A DNA stretch of 64,000 nucleotides from Terriglobia bacterium (GTDB lineage: Bacteria > Acidobacteriota > Terriglobia > Acidiferrales > UBA7541). Made by a program: the position numbers and the translations under genes. Of this stretch, positions 33,071 to 43,241 are shown piece after piece (position 1 is the stretch's first letter; every line of letters begins with the position of its first letter). The DNA is taken from assembly GCA_020073375.1 (NCBI GenBank), contig JAIQFG010000009.1, positions 23,811 through 87,810 on the forward strand, read 5' to 3'. Under the pieces are notes generated by a model. That model searched no databases, had not been told where the DNA came from, and saw only the letters and a list, made by a program, of their open reading frames with translations.

Positions 33071-34588
33071 TCAAGCCCTGGCTGCCGCCCGCGGATTTTG
33101 AGGACCCACGAGCGAAGGCCGCGTGCCGGTCTTGCCCTGATTTTTTGTGATCACCGGGATCATCGCCAGAACCGGCAGGTGCAAAGCCGCTTCCACGTCG
33201 CGTTCCGAGCGCATCGAGGTGTCCTGCATTTCCAGCAGGAGCGTCAAGCCCAGTCCAAGGGCCAAACCCGCGGCAAAGCCGCCCCCCGCGAAGAGCGGAA
33301 CCTTGGGGAAGGATGGCTGGTTGGGCAGATTGGCCGGGTCAAGCACCTGGAATTGTTCGCCCTGCTGGCTTTGTTCCAGGTTCATGGCCATGGCCGATTG
33401 GTCGCGCTTTTTCTGCAAATCGTTGTAGAAATCCAGCGCTGTCTGATGATCGCGGGTGATCAGCTTGTATTCCTGCTCAACTGCGGGGCTGGCTTGCACG
33501 CGTGCCTGGTACAGTTTGATTTGCGCCTGAGTATCCGTCTGCTGCTGCGTGCGCTCCTTGATCACCTGGTCGTATTGATGGATCTGGGCGCGGAGCTGCT
33601 GTATCTGGGCCGGCTCGGAAAGAGGTTTGGTCGGCCTATCCACTCCCGCGTTTCTTTCCTGTTGATTTTCTTCGGCGATCTTCTTGCGCATCACCGCGAT
33701 GTCGTTCTTGGCCTTGATCACGTCCGGATGGTCGTTGGTATATTTCGATTGCAGTGTCGTCAGATTCGCTTCGAGCGCGGCCAGTTGCTGTTCGAGCGTT
33801 TCCGGGTTCGTCCCGCTCTGGGTGGCCTGCCAGGCCGCGATTTGTTGCGCCAGCTGCGATTCCGCGAAGCTCTTATCCTGCTGCGCGCGCGTCAGCGCCT
33901 GCGTGGAAGCTTCCAACTGCGGCGTCAGACCGGCCAACAGGCCGATGTTCGTTTGCGCATCGTCTGGAAGAATGCCCATGTTCCTGCGTTGAAACGCTGC
34001 CAGCCGCGCGTCCTGCTCGTCGAGCTTGGCCTTGGCTTCCTCCAGCTGCTTCCCAAGAAATTCGTTGGTCTGAATCGTCTGGCCCTTGCGGCTCTGAACG
34101 TTTTCCTCCAGGAACATGTTGGTGATCCGCGCGCAAATCGCCTGGGCCATGCGCGGATCGTTGAACACCACGCTGATGTAAAAGCCGGGCAGGTTCTGAG
34201 CCCGGGTCTCGGCCATGGGCTGCACCGGGGTAATGGTGATCGCGGTTCGCAGCCGCTCGACCAGCGCGTCCATCGGCACCGAATCGATGTCCTTGGCGTA
34301 CAGGCCGAACTGCTGGATTACCGGTTCCAGCCGGGACCGGCTCAGGATCTGCTGCTGCATCGCGGCCAATCTCTGATTGGTGTTGTCCGCAACGACAGTC
34401 GGGACCAACGATTGGGACACGATGGGCGGCTGGACCAGCACCAGTGTCTGGGACGTGAACCGCTTCGGCAGAACGTGCGACGCGAAATATCCCCCAGCGC
34501 CACCGATCACGGCAATCAGGGCAATCAGATACCATCGCCGCTTAAGGATGGAGATTACGTCGCTCGGTTTTATGTCCTGATGTAGCAT
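33071..34588 (-). CDS. Polysaccharide chain-length determinant (Wzz/GumC-like)
   Basis: 505 residues. The N-terminal membrane segment is RWYLIALIAVIGGAGGYFAS (~18-37), the C-terminal one VPLFAGGGFAAGLALGLGLTLLL (~425-447). Between them is a long periplasmic coiled-coil (many Gln/Ala heptads, e.g. QNLPG...LEEAKAKLDEQDARLAAFQ and LRAQIHQYDQVIKERTQQQ). This is the Wzz/PCP-2 architecture that sets polymer length and connects to export. The kinase domain is in the next gene. ATG 34588 has GGTGAG 7 nt upstream. A 414-nt gap precedes it, so it probably has its own promoter. Confidence 0.84.
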   Translation of the reverse strand: MLHQDIKPSDVISILKRRWYLIALIAVIGGAGGYFASHVLPKRFTSQTLVLVQPPIVSQSLVPTVVADNTNQRLAAMQQQILSRSRLEPVIQQFGLYAKDIDSVPMDALVERLRTAITITPVQPMAETRAQNLPGFYISVVFNDPRMAQAICARITNMFLEENVQSRKGQTIQTNEFLGKQLEEAKAKLDEQDARLAAFQRRNMGILPDDAQTNIGLLAGLTPQLEASTQALTRAQQDKSFAESQLAQQIAAWQATQSGTNPETLEQQLAALEANLTTLQSKYTNDHPDVIKAKNDIAVMRKKIAEENQQERNAGVDRPTKPLSEPAQIQQLRAQIHQYDQVIKERTQQQTDTQAQIKLYQARVQASPAVEQEYKLITRDHQTALDFYNDLQKKRDQSAMAMNLEQSQQGEQFQVLDPANLPNQPSFPKVPLFAGGGFAAGLALGLGLTLLLEMQDTSMRSERDVEAALHLPVLAMIPVITKNQGKTGTRPSLVGPQNPRAAARA

Positions 34589-35002
34589 TGCTTGCTCACC
34601 TTCTCCGCGCCGGCTCTTCTATCCGGCGGGCTGCACCTTCCGTTTACAAAGTCCAGCCCGCACCCGTTTGGAGCCCGCTCCCGCGCTTTGGCGGGTCTGA
34701 ATTCCTTACCGCCGATTTGAAACTGGGGCCAGAGGCCAGGTCGTCCGCGAAACCTGAATACACTGCTATTATTCCACGACGCAGGGATCAGGAGCAATTC
34801 AGCGACCACGCCAAGAACAATCACTAACCTGTTTACTTACTGTAGTATACGAAGATTTTCCGGGCCCGTTTCCCTGGAAATTCCGTTCCCGTGGTCAAAA
34901 CTATTTCCTCTTCATGGAATAACTTTGCCCAGGCACCCGACGGTAACATTATGAAAATAAGTGTGTTAGTAAGGAACGCTTTCTTCCCGGCGTTCGCCCG
35001 GG
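34589..35002. other. Long leader before the chain-length/kinase pair
   Basis: 414 nt upstream of the minus-strand Wzz-like gene, lower in GC than its surroundings. It contains the weak sigma-54-like site at 34793-34808 and, on the minus strand, a TATACT hexamer (rc of 34845-34850) with no clear -35. No gene seen. Confidence 0.45.
34793..34808 (-). promoter_or_regulatory. Weak sigma-54-like promoter candidate
   Basis: TGGTCGCTGAATTGCT on the minus strand keeps TGG and TTGCT at the correct 10-nt GG-GC spacing but lacks the CACG part of the -24 element. It would start transcription near 34781, about 190 nt before the Wzz-like gene. Confidence 0.3.
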
Positions 35003-36394
35003 TTACCGCTCTTGCCTCACGACTTCTTCCTGGATAGCGGTACTCCCCGTGACCGTAAAGCACAGCCGCGTTCCCTCCAGACTGGTGTAAGCGATCCGTG
35101 CCCGTTCCTTCCCGGGGCCTTCAATCTCCAGGCGGCCGCCTCGCTTGACGATCTTCATCTGGCTGCGGTCTCTCCACCAGCGGTTGACGTCCCGGGGCAG
35201 GGCCAGCCAGACATTTTTTTCCGGCGCGAGGCTTGCCAGGTAAGCGAGGAGCTGGGAATACACCGCGCGTGCCTTCGGGTCGATGACATAGTCAGGATGG
35301 ACGTTGAAGCTGGCCAGGCCGTGTCCATCGAGGATTCGCTGGACTTGGCGCTTCCAGACTTCAATCGAATAATCCTGCAGGATGTGAAACAGGGAATAGT
35401 CCTGAATCGTGGTCAGGGGAATCTCAAGCATATTGCCGATGAAATATGGCATCACGGTGCAACACCCGCCGGGCTGAGGATCCAGATGGCCCACGTTGGG
35501 GACGGACATGTCGTAGGCGAATTTCAGGTCACCGTACCAGTCCGTATTGCGGTACAGCACGCCCGAACGGAAACCTTCGGCGCCGTATTCCACCGCTATT
35601 TGATTTATTTTTGCGGCGCGCGAAAGAAAAAGTTCGCGATTGGAATAGAGGTAGCCATCATGATTCCAGTCGTGGACGTTCACTTCAAAGCCGCGGTTGC
35701 GGAACGCGTCCAGCTCGTGCTTTTCGGCATGGTACCGGCCTTCGGGTATCACCTGGAAAGACGATTTGATTCCGTGGGAATCATTGAGGTCCATCAGCGT
35801 GGGGCAGAAATCCAGGCCCGTGCGCGTTTCGATGTCATGAGTGACGATGGCACAGCCGGATTTTCCCTCCGGCCAGAACCAAATGAAGGGAATCTTTTCG
35901 CCTTTTTGTTTTCCGATCGCCAGGGCCATGAGCTGGTCGAAAACACTCTCCACCGAGCGGTCCACGGGCCATTTTGGAAACGGCTTGTTCGCCCATCCCT
36001 TGAGCGACGCGCGCTGCAGGTGTTTGCGCACGGCCACCGGCAGCAGGGGCCGCACCAGGTAATACGCCTTGCGCACGAATCCGCCGGTCGATGGGCCGCG
36101 GCCCGGCGGTAGAGCGTCCGCCACATAGCGCTCGCGCCGCAGATTTTCCACGACGGCGTCCGGGTCGAACGCGATCGTGCACGCGCCGTTTTCCACGCGC
36201 ACGTCCGAGCTCGCGTCGTAGAGTTCGGCGTCGGCCGACGGCGAGCAGTAACCCGTGCCCACGTGCCCGTAACAGATCGCGTCCGGCCCAAAGCGGAAGA
36301 ACCCCGGCGGGGTGTGGCCGTTGCCGATCGCCGCGAATTCCGCGTGCTCTTCGGCGCAACGGAAATGCTCCAGAAATGATTTGGAAATGGTCAT
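35003..36394 (-). CDS. NodB-like polysaccharide deacetylase, variant motif
   Basis: 463 residues. The central part (~180-360) has a NodB-like pattern with altered motif 1, CAIVTHDIETRTG (HDIE rather than TFDDG), then SSFQVIPEGRYHAEKHELDAFRNRGFEVNVHDWNHDGYL with an H-x-x-x-H and RSGVLYRNTDWYG. The N-terminal ~150 and C-terminal ~100 residues are of unknown type. No signal peptide. It would remove acetyl groups from a glycan; the altered metal-site residues make activity uncertain. Followed by the FemAB-like gene upstream, part of the minus block. Confidence 0.65.
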   Translation of the reverse strand: MTISKSFLEHFRCAEEHAEFAAIGNGHTPPGFFRFGPDAICYGHVGTGYCSPSADAELYDASSDVRVENGACTIAFDPDAVVENLRRERYVADALPPGRGPSTGGFVRKAYYLVRPLLPVAVRKHLQRASLKGWANKPFPKWPVDRSVESVFDQLMALAIGKQKGEKIPFIWFWPEGKSGCAIVTHDIETRTGLDFCPTLMDLNDSHGIKSSFQVIPEGRYHAEKHELDAFRNRGFEVNVHDWNHDGYLYSNRELFLSRAAKINQIAVEYGAEGFRSGVLYRNTDWYGDLKFAYDMSVPNVGHLDPQPGGCCTVMPYFIGNMLEIPLTTIQDYSLFHILQDYSIEVWKRQVQRILDGHGLASFNVHPDYVIDPKARAVYSQLLAYLASLAPEKNVWLALPRDVNRWWRDRSQMKIVKRGGRLEIEGPGKERARIAYTSLEGTRLCFTVTGSTAIQEEVVRQER

Positions 36395-36406
36395 GGCAAT
36401 GAAGTC

Positions 36407-37516
36407 TTATCCCACGTGCCGATACAACAGCTTTCCCGCCAGGGTCAGAAAAGCATCGGGCAGCTTTTCGCAAACGCGTTCCGCCATTTTCATTTTCCAA
36501 CCCTTGCCCTGCGGCGTCGCCGCGGGGGCGGCATATGGATAGCGGTAATAACGCAGGTTCGTGCGCGTCGTGCCCCAGTGATCCTTGAAGTTCACCAGGC
36601 CCTCATTTTCAATTTCCGAGCGGCCGAAATCGAATTCCTCGAGACCCTGCTTTTTGGCTTCCTGCATGGCGTCCCAGAACAAGAACGGAGTGCCGCCCAT
36701 GCTGCTGTAGGCGCCGTCCGAGCAGCCGTACTTGTAAACCATGGTTTTCTTGTGGGTCGCTGTGAAAATGGCGGCCACCGGAATTTCGCCTTTGTACGCG
36801 ACGCGGATGGCGGCCGGTTCGCCCACGCATTCCAGCACGTTGCGGAACCACGCGACGGGCTGCGGAGGGATGCCGTGACGGCGGCGCGTAATTAGCATCA
36901 GACGGTAGAAATCGCCCAGCAGTATCGCGCTACGCCCGGTTTCAATTCTCAGTTCTTCCTTTTTGGCGCGCGCAATCTTTCGCTGGATATGGCTCTTGTG
37001 AAAACACTGCAGGAGCGCTTCGGCCGGCGGCCTCAGGTCCAGCATGTGGATGCAGAACGAGGCGTCAACAGCGGCGCGGGCAGCCGTTTCCGTCGCGGCG
37101 TCGAACGCGGCGAGCGGACGCAGTTCCGCGTACTTGTATTTCCGGGTGCGGACCTGTTCCTCCAGATAATTCAGAAAAATATGCAGCGCTGCGGGATCGT
37201 CCACCAGCGGCTGGCAATGATCCGAGAAGGGAAGCGAAACCAGGCGATTTCCGGTCAGCCAGCTGGACACCTTGCACAGCGCCAGACCGTTTTCGAGCGG
37301 CTCGCCTTCCGCGGACGTGGTCAAGACCACCGGTTCGTAGTTGTACGTGCGGCGCAGAGCTTCCAGCCAGCCTTGCGTGTGGAAAATGCTCGATGCCGGA
37401 TGGCTTTCCACCAAGCGGCTCCAGCGCGGGTCGCGCAGCGGGTCGATTTGACGCACGGCCATGCTGGTTCGCATGCCGGCGGGCAGGTGAATCACTTCCT
37501 GTGCGGCGGGAGTCAT
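36407..37516 (-). CDS. FemAB/GNAT-like acyltransferase (XrtA-locus type)
   Basis: 369 residues with two tandem GNAT-like folds. Recognisable parts are PASSIFHTQGWLEALRRTY near the start, SHIQRKIARAKKEELRIETG with RLMLITRRRHGIPPQP in the middle, and VAAIFTATHKKTMVYKYGCSDGAYSSMGGTPFLFWDAMQEAKKQG near the end. Such FemAB-related proteins in exopolysaccharide loci are thought to transfer an amino acid or acyl group, but the reaction is not proven. Start ATG has AAGAAAAACC upstream. Downstream of the pyruvyltransferase gene by 12 nt, one transcript. Confidence 0.72.
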   Translation of the reverse strand: MTPAAQEVIHLPAGMRTSMAVRQIDPLRDPRWSRLVESHPASSIFHTQGWLEALRRTYNYEPVVLTTSAEGEPLENGLALCKVSSWLTGNRLVSLPFSDHCQPLVDDPAALHIFLNYLEEQVRTRKYKYAELRPLAAFDAATETAARAAVDASFCIHMLDLRPPAEALLQCFHKSHIQRKIARAKKEELRIETGRSAILLGDFYRLMLITRRRHGIPPQPVAWFRNVLECVGEPAAIRVAYKGEIPVAAIFTATHKKTMVYKYGCSDGAYSSMGGTPFLFWDAMQEAKKQGLEEFDFGRSEIENEGLVNFKDHWGTTRTNLRYYRYPYAAPAATPQGKGWKMKMAERVCEKLPDAFLTLAGKLLYRHVG

Positions 37517-37528
37517 TTTTGGTTTTTC

Positions 37529-38899
37529 TTAGCGTGACGATGCGATTCCTGCAGCAACGGGCGCGGGCTTTGCCGGGTCATTCGCTTCCGCATTCCGAGC
37601 GGAATCGTTTGGGTCCACGAACAGGTTCATGACGCGCGATTTCACTTCCGGCATTTGCCGGGCCAGCCGTTCGCGAATCGCGGCGCGGGCATCCAGCGTA
37701 TTTTCGATGAACTGAAGCAACTCTTTTTCGTCCAGCTTGCGCGCATCGGCTACGATCGAATCGGCTCCGATGGCGGCCATCACGCCGGTAAATTTGTCGC
37801 TGTATGCCACGCACACCGCGGGCACGCATTGCGAAACCGCGGCAATGCACGCATGCATGCGCGCGCCGATCAGCATGTCGCACTTCCCGATGACGTATTT
37901 GATTTCGTGCTGGTTGTATTCGCCGCGCAGCAACGCCAGCCGACCCGGGTATTTGTCTTTCAGTTCCTGGTAGAGCTGCTCGCATGCGGCCGTGTCGGTT
38001 TCACCCTCGTGCCCGAAGACGTGAGGAACTAGAAGAACGGTGGCGCCTTTTTCAATCAGGAGATGGACAGCGTCGCGGCTGAACTGCCGGTAATCGGCGC
38101 GCAGGCCGAACATGTTGTCGCGCGTGTAGCCGCCCATGTACAGCAGCCCGCTGACGTTCAGTCCCACCAGCGGCCCGGCATGTTTGTCCAGCGATTCCAG
38201 CCCCGCAAGGTCGATGCGCGCGGGAGCCACCGGCTGCAGAATAAAGCCCACGTCGTAGCAGAACTCAAATTTGGAGGATGCGTACGCGGGTCCGACCAGC
38301 GACCTGATTTCCTCGAGGCCTTGCAGATCGCGCGAATAGACGTGGTCCGAGCGCTTCAGGATGAACCGCGTCAGCGATTTTGCAAGGCTGCCGCGGAACG
38401 GGCCGTAGGTCTGAGGCAACAGGACCAGTTTTTTGCCGAGCAGCAGGACGAGAATCTGCGGCAGCGAAACGTAGAAATACCGCTCCATGCCGTAGATGTC
38501 GCTGAAGCTGTCGCCGCCGGCGATGGATGCGAACAGGTCGATGGCGTCGATTTCCGCAAGGCACGCGTTCTTGGAGATCACCCATTTACGAAACATACTA
38601 GAAGGGACGAGTTTGACCAGCAGCGCAAGGGCCGTCAGAAGCGCGATGTTGTTGGGCAGCAGCAGCCGCTTGGAAAAGCGCATCGGAATGACGGGGACGC
38701 GGACCTGGTCCGCGTCGACGGTCAGCGTCTGCACCGAGCGGCTCTTGGCGAAGTGCAGAAAATGGATCTCCGCCGCCGGATACGCGTGCGCGAAGCAGCG
38801 CACCGCTCCCGCAGCGAGCGCGCAGACGCCCATGTTGGTGGAATCGAGCGTCGCGCCTAGAATCGCGATCTTCCGTCTTTTATCTTCCTGCATGGACAT
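37529..38899 (-). CDS. Polysaccharide pyruvyl transferase family protein
   Basis: 456 residues. LDSTNMGVCALAAGAVRCF at the start, DLFASIAGGDSFSDIYG, GKKLVLLPQTYGPF, VYSRDLQGLEEI, then VLLVPHVFGHEGETDTAACEQLY, IGKCDMLIGARMHACIAAV and CVPAVCVAYSDKFTGVM are the typical blocks of CsaB/WcaK-type enzymes. They attach a ketal-linked pyruvate from PEP to a sugar of the repeat unit. The ATG 38899 is close to a second Met. It lies between the FemAB-like and GT-methyltransferase genes. Confidence 0.82.
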   Translation of the reverse strand: MSMQEDKRRKIAILGATLDSTNMGVCALAAGAVRCFAHAYPAAEIHFLHFAKSRSVQTLTVDADQVRVPVIPMRFSKRLLLPNNIALLTALALLVKLVPSSMFRKWVISKNACLAEIDAIDLFASIAGGDSFSDIYGMERYFYVSLPQILVLLLGKKLVLLPQTYGPFRGSLAKSLTRFILKRSDHVYSRDLQGLEEIRSLVGPAYASSKFEFCYDVGFILQPVAPARIDLAGLESLDKHAGPLVGLNVSGLLYMGGYTRDNMFGLRADYRQFSRDAVHLLIEKGATVLLVPHVFGHEGETDTAACEQLYQELKDKYPGRLALLRGEYNQHEIKYVIGKCDMLIGARMHACIAAVSQCVPAVCVAYSDKFTGVMAAIGADSIVADARKLDEKELLQFIENTLDARAAIRERLARQMPEVKSRVMNLFVDPNDSARNAEANDPAKPAPVAAGIASSR

Positions 38900-38932
38900 T
38901 GAATAACCGGAAACGCGGGCGGCCGGGCGCGG

Positions 38933-40411
38933 TCAGCCTTTCGCCCCGACAAAAATAAATTCCTCGGCGATTAATCCGTCGCCCAGGTTGGCCATTTTTT
39001 TGCGCAAGGGCCGGCGCTTTTCGGAAATCACCGGCACATCCTGGCGCACGGCCAATCCCGCGTTCTTGAACCATCCGCGAATCACGCGGCGCGACGTCTG
39101 GTGAACTCCCGCGCTGGCGAAACTTCCCTGGTTGAGCGTGGTGGCTTCGCGCTGGATCCTTTTCTTCCAAACGCCCAGTTCGGAAAGATTGGGCACAGTG
39201 ACCACAATCACGCCTTTGGGAGACAGGAGCGCGGAAAACTTTTTCAGCAGGTCTTCGGGTTTGGCGAACCGGTGCAGCAAGTCCGTGGCCAGAACGCAAT
39301 CGAAGCGTTCGCCGGAAACTTTCGCCAGCGCGCTTTCCAGGGTTCCATAAATCACCTCGAGGCCGCGGGCTTCGGCGCAGGCCCCGATCACGGCATCCAC
39401 CGGAAGCGCGGTGACGTGAATGCCGCGCTTGGCCAGCTCCGCTTCCATAGCGCCCCAGCCGCAGCCGAAGGATAGCAGGCGCTTCGTGTTGGCCGGAATC
39501 GCGTCCAGAATGTCCTGCCGCGCGGGCTCATAGTAGCTCTTGGACCACTTGGATTGCCCGACGCGCGTTTCGGTGTTGAACAAAACATCGGGCGACCGTT
39601 TTCCCGCCCCGATATCCTGCAGCGCGCGAAGCTGCGTGAACATTTCCGAATCGCGCAGGCCGAGCTTGCCGACGTATTTGTTGGGCAAGTGAGGGAGAAC
39701 GAAATCCTCGAATCGCGAAATGTTGATGAGCTTCCGGAAGCCGCACTGCGTGTAGGGATCGGTGGCCGCGGATACCAGAAGATCGTATTTCTCCTGGTGC
39801 GGCTGAACGAGAAAGCCGCCGGAAGCGATGGCGCGCTTCAGCTGCGCGCGTGTGAGGATGTAGCAGGCCGAATGCTCGTTGGAAAAAAACGCGAAGGTCT
39901 GGCCGCCGCGGGAAACGACCGACCCGGGGTCCCAGTGAAAATGGTAATGCACGGTGGAGAAATGCGTTTCGCCTTGGGCGCCGCGCTCGGAGCGCATGAA
40001 TCCGGCAATTTCGTTGTCGCGCAGGATTTCGGTGGCCTTGAGGAACGCGTCGATGTTCTTTTCGGTGATCAGCGTGTCGTCCTCGGAATAGATGAACAGG
40101 TCGTAGTCGTCGACGTGATCCGCCATCATCTGTTTATGCGGAAACGGGAAAGACCACGGATCGCCCGAGGGAGGCCGGACGATGATCTCAACTTTTTCGC
40201 CCAGATTTTTGGCGACATTCGTGAGCAGCACGGGATGCACGTCAAAGGGCATGGACGCGTATTCCTCAAGCAGGCGCTGCATATAGGAGTCGTTCTTGGT
40301 GCCGAAATTCGCGAGAATCACCAGGATTTTCAGCCTGTCCGATCCCAGGGCCACGCCCGCTCCGCGCGAAGGGTTCGATGGTTTCGATTCCGTTGCTGAG
40401 TTTGTTTTCAT
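38933..40411 (-). CDS. Glycosyltransferase-like / SAM methyltransferase fusion
   Basis: About 492 residues. The N-terminal region (~25-270) has ILVILANFGTKNDSYMQRLLEEY, then YDLFIYSEDDTLITEKNIDAFL, whose EDD resembles the DxD site of a GT-A-like glycosyltransferase. The C-terminal region (~295-480) is a class I methyltransferase: RLLSFGCGWGAMEAELAKRG, then ERFDCVLATDLLHRFAKPEDLLKK and GVIVVTVPNL. This suggests one polypeptide that may add and methylate a sugar. Start ATG 40411 is chosen over GTG 40426; neither has a strong ribosome site. The stretch 40427-40578 upstream is intergenic, with a non-GTAG hairpin pair. Confidence 0.65.
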   Translation of the reverse strand: MKTNSATESKPSNPSRGAGVALGSDRLKILVILANFGTKNDSYMQRLLEEYASMPFDVHPVLLTNVAKNLGEKVEIIVRPPSGDPWSFPFPHKQMMADHVDDYDLFIYSEDDTLITEKNIDAFLKATEILRDNEIAGFMRSERGAQGETHFSTVHYHFHWDPGSVVSRGGQTFAFFSNEHSACYILTRAQLKRAIASGGFLVQPHQEKYDLLVSAATDPYTQCGFRKLINISRFEDFVLPHLPNKYVGKLGLRDSEMFTQLRALQDIGAGKRSPDVLFNTETRVGQSKWSKSYYEPARQDILDAIPANTKRLLSFGCGWGAMEAELAKRGIHVTALPVDAVIGACAEARGLEVIYGTLESALAKVSGERFDCVLATDLLHRFAKPEDLLKKFSALLSPKGVIVVTVPNLSELGVWKKRIQREATTLNQGSFASAGVHQTSRRVIRGWFKNAGLAVRQDVPVISEKRRPLRKKMANLGDGLIAEEFIFVGAKG

Positions 40412-40483
40412 TGAAATGAGGGCCACCCGGCCAACGCCACGAGGTTTGTATTGAGTCCTGCAGTCCGAATTCGACAGACTGCC

Positions 40484-40538
40484 AGGGGCTAAAGCCCTTG
40501 CTCTTCGGTTCCCTGAATGTCGCGGCTGAAGCCGCGAC
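40484..40538. repeat. Two tandem hairpins of a GTAG-free class
   Basis: AGGGGCTAAAGCCCTT (40484-40500) and GTCGCGGCTGAAGCCGCGAC (40519-40538) are each perfect or near-perfect stem-loops. The GGCTGAAGCC core resembles REP family 2, but there is no GTAG foot. It lies between the Wzx and GT-methyltransferase genes. Confidence 0.45.
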
Positions 40539-40578
40539 CCACAAGGCTTGCTTCTGACAGCACCTGCACGCCTGATTC

Positions 40579-42084
40579 CTAGACCTTAACGGCAACTTCC
40601 TCACGTTTTGTTTCGCTCGCGGCGGCCGGGGCGTGGACCACTTCCGGTTCCCTGGAGGCCATGAATTCCCGCCAGATCACGAACAGGCTCGGGATGCCCA
40701 CAGCGAAGGCGAACGCCAGCGCGACCGGCGTGCGGTAGCCGGCAAACCGCGTGGCCGGCATCAGCCGCACAATGAACGCAGCGGCCAGCGCGCCCAGCAT
40801 CATCTGCTTGTTGCGCGGCGTCCAGGTCAGGGGAACTTCGCGGCGGATGGTGATCCAGACCGCGGCGTAGTAGACAAAATAGCTGGCCAGAAATCCCACG
40901 CCCAGGCCGGGCAGCCCCAGCCAGCGGACGGCAAGCCAGGTCGTGACGATCGTGGCCACGCCTCCAATCGATTCCATCAGGAAGTAGACCGAACTCTTGC
41001 ATCGCGCCAGCACGGCAAATGACATCGTCCAGCTGGAAAACTTGAACAGGTCGCCGATCAGCTGCCACTCCAGAATTTCCACCGTGGGCGTGAACTTGTT
41101 GGAATAGACCAGGGGAATGAAAACGGGCAGCAGCGCGAGCATCCCCAAAATCATCGGAACGCCGAGAAGCATGACCAGGCGATGCTGTTCGTTGATCAGC
41201 TTGACCAGTTCCTTGGGCTTATCGGCCACCGCGGAAAGGCGGGGATAGTAATCCTGCCCCATGGCCGTCACCAGGAATCCCAGATAGCCCACGGAAATTG
41301 CCGTGGCGGCCTTGTAGTAGCCGACGCTTTCCGGATTGAGCAGGTGCACCACGACCATCGGAAGCGCAAGCTGCACGCCGGCGCCGACCAGCGAGCTGGC
41401 CGTGAACGGAGCGCCGAACCGCAAAAGTTCCCAGGCGGATTTGACCGACTCGGCGCGCATGGGCTTCGCCTTCACCGCGCCAAGTTCCCGGTAAATGAAA
41501 TATCGTGATACTGCGTAGCTCAGCACCGCTCCGGCAATAATCGCGGGAACCACGCCGCTCGTTTGCCAGAGGATGACGGCGCAAATGAGGATCAGCGAAG
41601 CGAACAGGGTGTTGATGACGCCGTATTTCGCGAGCGAAGTGACGCGATGATAAGCGTTGAGAATTCCGATCTGAATGTTTCCGGCGATGGTGAACAGCAG
41701 CGCGAGGCCCATGGCCACGATTGTCCAGCCATGGTCAGGCGTGCCCAGCGCCCAGCTGCTGATGGCCACGCGGAAGATCGTCAGCCCCGCCATGGCGACG
41801 ATGCCCACTCCGCCAAACAAGACCCACGCGCCGCCCCGCAGATTGGCGATGGCCTGCTCGTCATTGCGCTTCGCGGCGGCCGCGCCCAGCCGCACCAGTC
41901 CCGTGGCCATGCCCAACCCGGCGATCAGCGTGGTCAGGCCCACGAAGCTTTGCAGCAATCCGTAATACCCGTACCCGGACGGCTGCAGGTAGAGGGCAAG
42001 GACCTTCGCCGACACCATCCCCAGGATGATGCTGATGATGGAACTGCCGCTGAGTATGGCGGTGGCGCGGAAAATCGACTTCAT
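40579..42084 (-). CDS. wzx: Polysaccharide flippase (MOP/Wzx family)
   Basis: 501 residues with about 12-14 hydrophobic segments, basic loops, and a start ([31 protein letters not shown]) typical of oligosaccharide flippases. It would flip the lipid-linked repeat unit from the inner to the outer leaflet. Its ATG overlaps the stop of the preceding aminotransferase by 4 nt (ATGA), so translation is coupled. The cytosolic tail ([17 protein letters not shown]) is low complexity. Together with the Wzy-like polymerase it defines a Wzx/Wzy pathway. Confidence 0.85.
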   Translation of the reverse strand: MKSIFRATAILSGSSIISIILGMVSAKVLALYLQPSGYGYYGLLQSFVGLTTLIAGLGMATGLVRLGAAAAKRNDEQAIANLRGGAWVLFGGVGIVAMAGLTIFRVAISSWALGTPDHGWTIVAMGLALLFTIAGNIQIGILNAYHRVTSLAKYGVINTLFASLILICAVILWQTSGVVPAIIAGAVLSYAVSRYFIYRELGAVKAKPMRAESVKSAWELLRFGAPFTASSLVGAGVQLALPMVVVHLLNPESVGYYKAATAISVGYLGFLVTAMGQDYYPRLSAVADKPKELVKLINEQHRLVMLLGVPMILGMLALLPVFIPLVYSNKFTPTVEILEWQLIGDLFKFSSWTMSFAVLARCKSSVYFLMESIGGVATIVTTWLAVRWLGLPGLGVGFLASYFVYYAAVWITIRREVPLTWTPRNKQMMLGALAAAFIVRLMPATRFAGYRTPVALAFAFAVGIPSLFVIWREFMASREPEVVHAPAAASETKREEVAVKV

Positions 42085-43241
42085 GCCCTGAACTCCTCGA
42101 TGGCCCGGATGACGGTTGCGGCCTGCGTTTCGGAAAGGTGCGGACCGATCGGCAAGCTCAGTACTTCCTCATGAATGCGTTCGGAAATCGGCAGGCTGCC
42201 CGGCCGCATGGCCATGTCCTTATAGGCATTCTGCAGGTGCGGAGGAATCGGATAGTGGATCAGCGCGCCGATGCCGGATTTTTCCAGGTGCGCGCGCAGC
42301 GCGTCGCGGCGTTTTGAGCGCACGACGAACAGATGGTGCACCGGTTCCGCCCATTCCGGAACGTAGGGAAGCACGAGACCGGAATGCTGCAGCCCTTCGT
42401 GATACTGCGCGGCGATGGCGCGCCTGCGGGCGTTCCAATTGTCCAGGCGCCGCAGTTTTACGCGCAGGATGGCGGCCTGAATTTCATCGAGGCGGCTGTT
42501 CACGCCCTTGACTTCGTTCAGGTACTTGATGCGCGAGCCGTAATTCCGCAGGACGCGGACGCGGTCGGCCAGGTCGTCGCTGTTGGTGGTGACGGCTCCG
42601 CCGTCGCCGAGTGCGCCGAGATTTTTGCCGGGATAGAAACTCCACCCCGCGATGTTTCCGAGCCCGCCCGCGGGTTTGCCTTTGTAGCGCGCGCCGTGGG
42701 CCTGCGCGGCGTCCTCCAGAATCCACAAATCGCGTTTCGCAGCGATTTCCTTGATCCGGCCGATGTCCGCCGGCTGTCCGTAGAGATGCACGGGAAGAAT
42801 TCCCCTGGTGTGCTTGGTGACGGCGGCTTCGATTTTTTCCGGGTCGATGTTGTAGGTGCGCTCGTCCGGCTCCACGGGCACGGGACGCGCGCCGCAATAG
42901 CTGACCGCGAGCCACGTGGCGATGTACGTGTTGCTGGGAACGATTACTTCGTCCCCGGCGCGCACGCCCAGCGCTTTCAGCGAAAGGATCAGCGCTTCCA
43001 GGCCGTTGCCGACGCCGATGCAGTGCTTCGCCCCGGAATATTCCGCGAATTCCCGCTCAAAGGCTTCCAGTTCCTTGCCCAGCAGGTAGTAGCCGCTGTC
43101 CAGGACGCGGGCGATGGCCTCGTCGATCTCCTCGCGGAGTTCGCGCGTGGCCGCCTGCAAGTCCAGAAACGGAACGCTACTTTTGATTTCGGAAGGCTTT
43201 GAGGAAGGCCTTGTAACTTCGGTAGTAGTCCGATTCGTCAT
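42081..43241 (-). CDS. fdtB: DegT/DnrJ/EryC1/StrS aminotransferase (FdtB/QdtB-like)
   Basis: 386 residues. [13 protein letters not shown] near the start, the PLP pocket EDAAQAHGA (Asp177) and the Schiff-base Lys206 in [19 protein letters not shown]. It would aminate a dTDP-3-keto-6-deoxyhexose made by the FdtA-like isomerase to a 3-amino-3,6-dideoxyhexose. The ATG has GGAGGAAT directly upstream and the first 65 nt overlap the end of the FdtA-like gene, an unusually long overlap. The next gene (Wzx) overlaps its stop by 4 nt. Confidence 0.82.
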   Translation of the reverse strand: MTNRTTTEVTRPSSKPSEIKSSVPFLDLQAATRELREEIDEAIARVLDSGYYLLGKELEAFEREFAEYSGAKHCIGVGNGLEALILSLKALGVRAGDEVIVPSNTYIATWLAVSYCGARPVPVEPDERTYNIDPEKIEAAVTKHTRGILPVHLYGQPADIGRIKEIAAKRDLWILEDAAQAHGARYKGKPAGGLGNIAGWSFYPGKNLGALGDGGAVTTNSDDLADRVRVLRNYGSRIKYLNEVKGVNSRLDEIQAAILRVKLRRLDNWNARRRAIAAQYHEGLQHSGLVLPYVPEWAEPVHHLFVVRSKRRDALRAHLEKSGIGALIHYPIPPHLQNAYKDMAMRPGSLPISERIHEEVLSLPIGPHLSETQAATVIRAIEEFRA

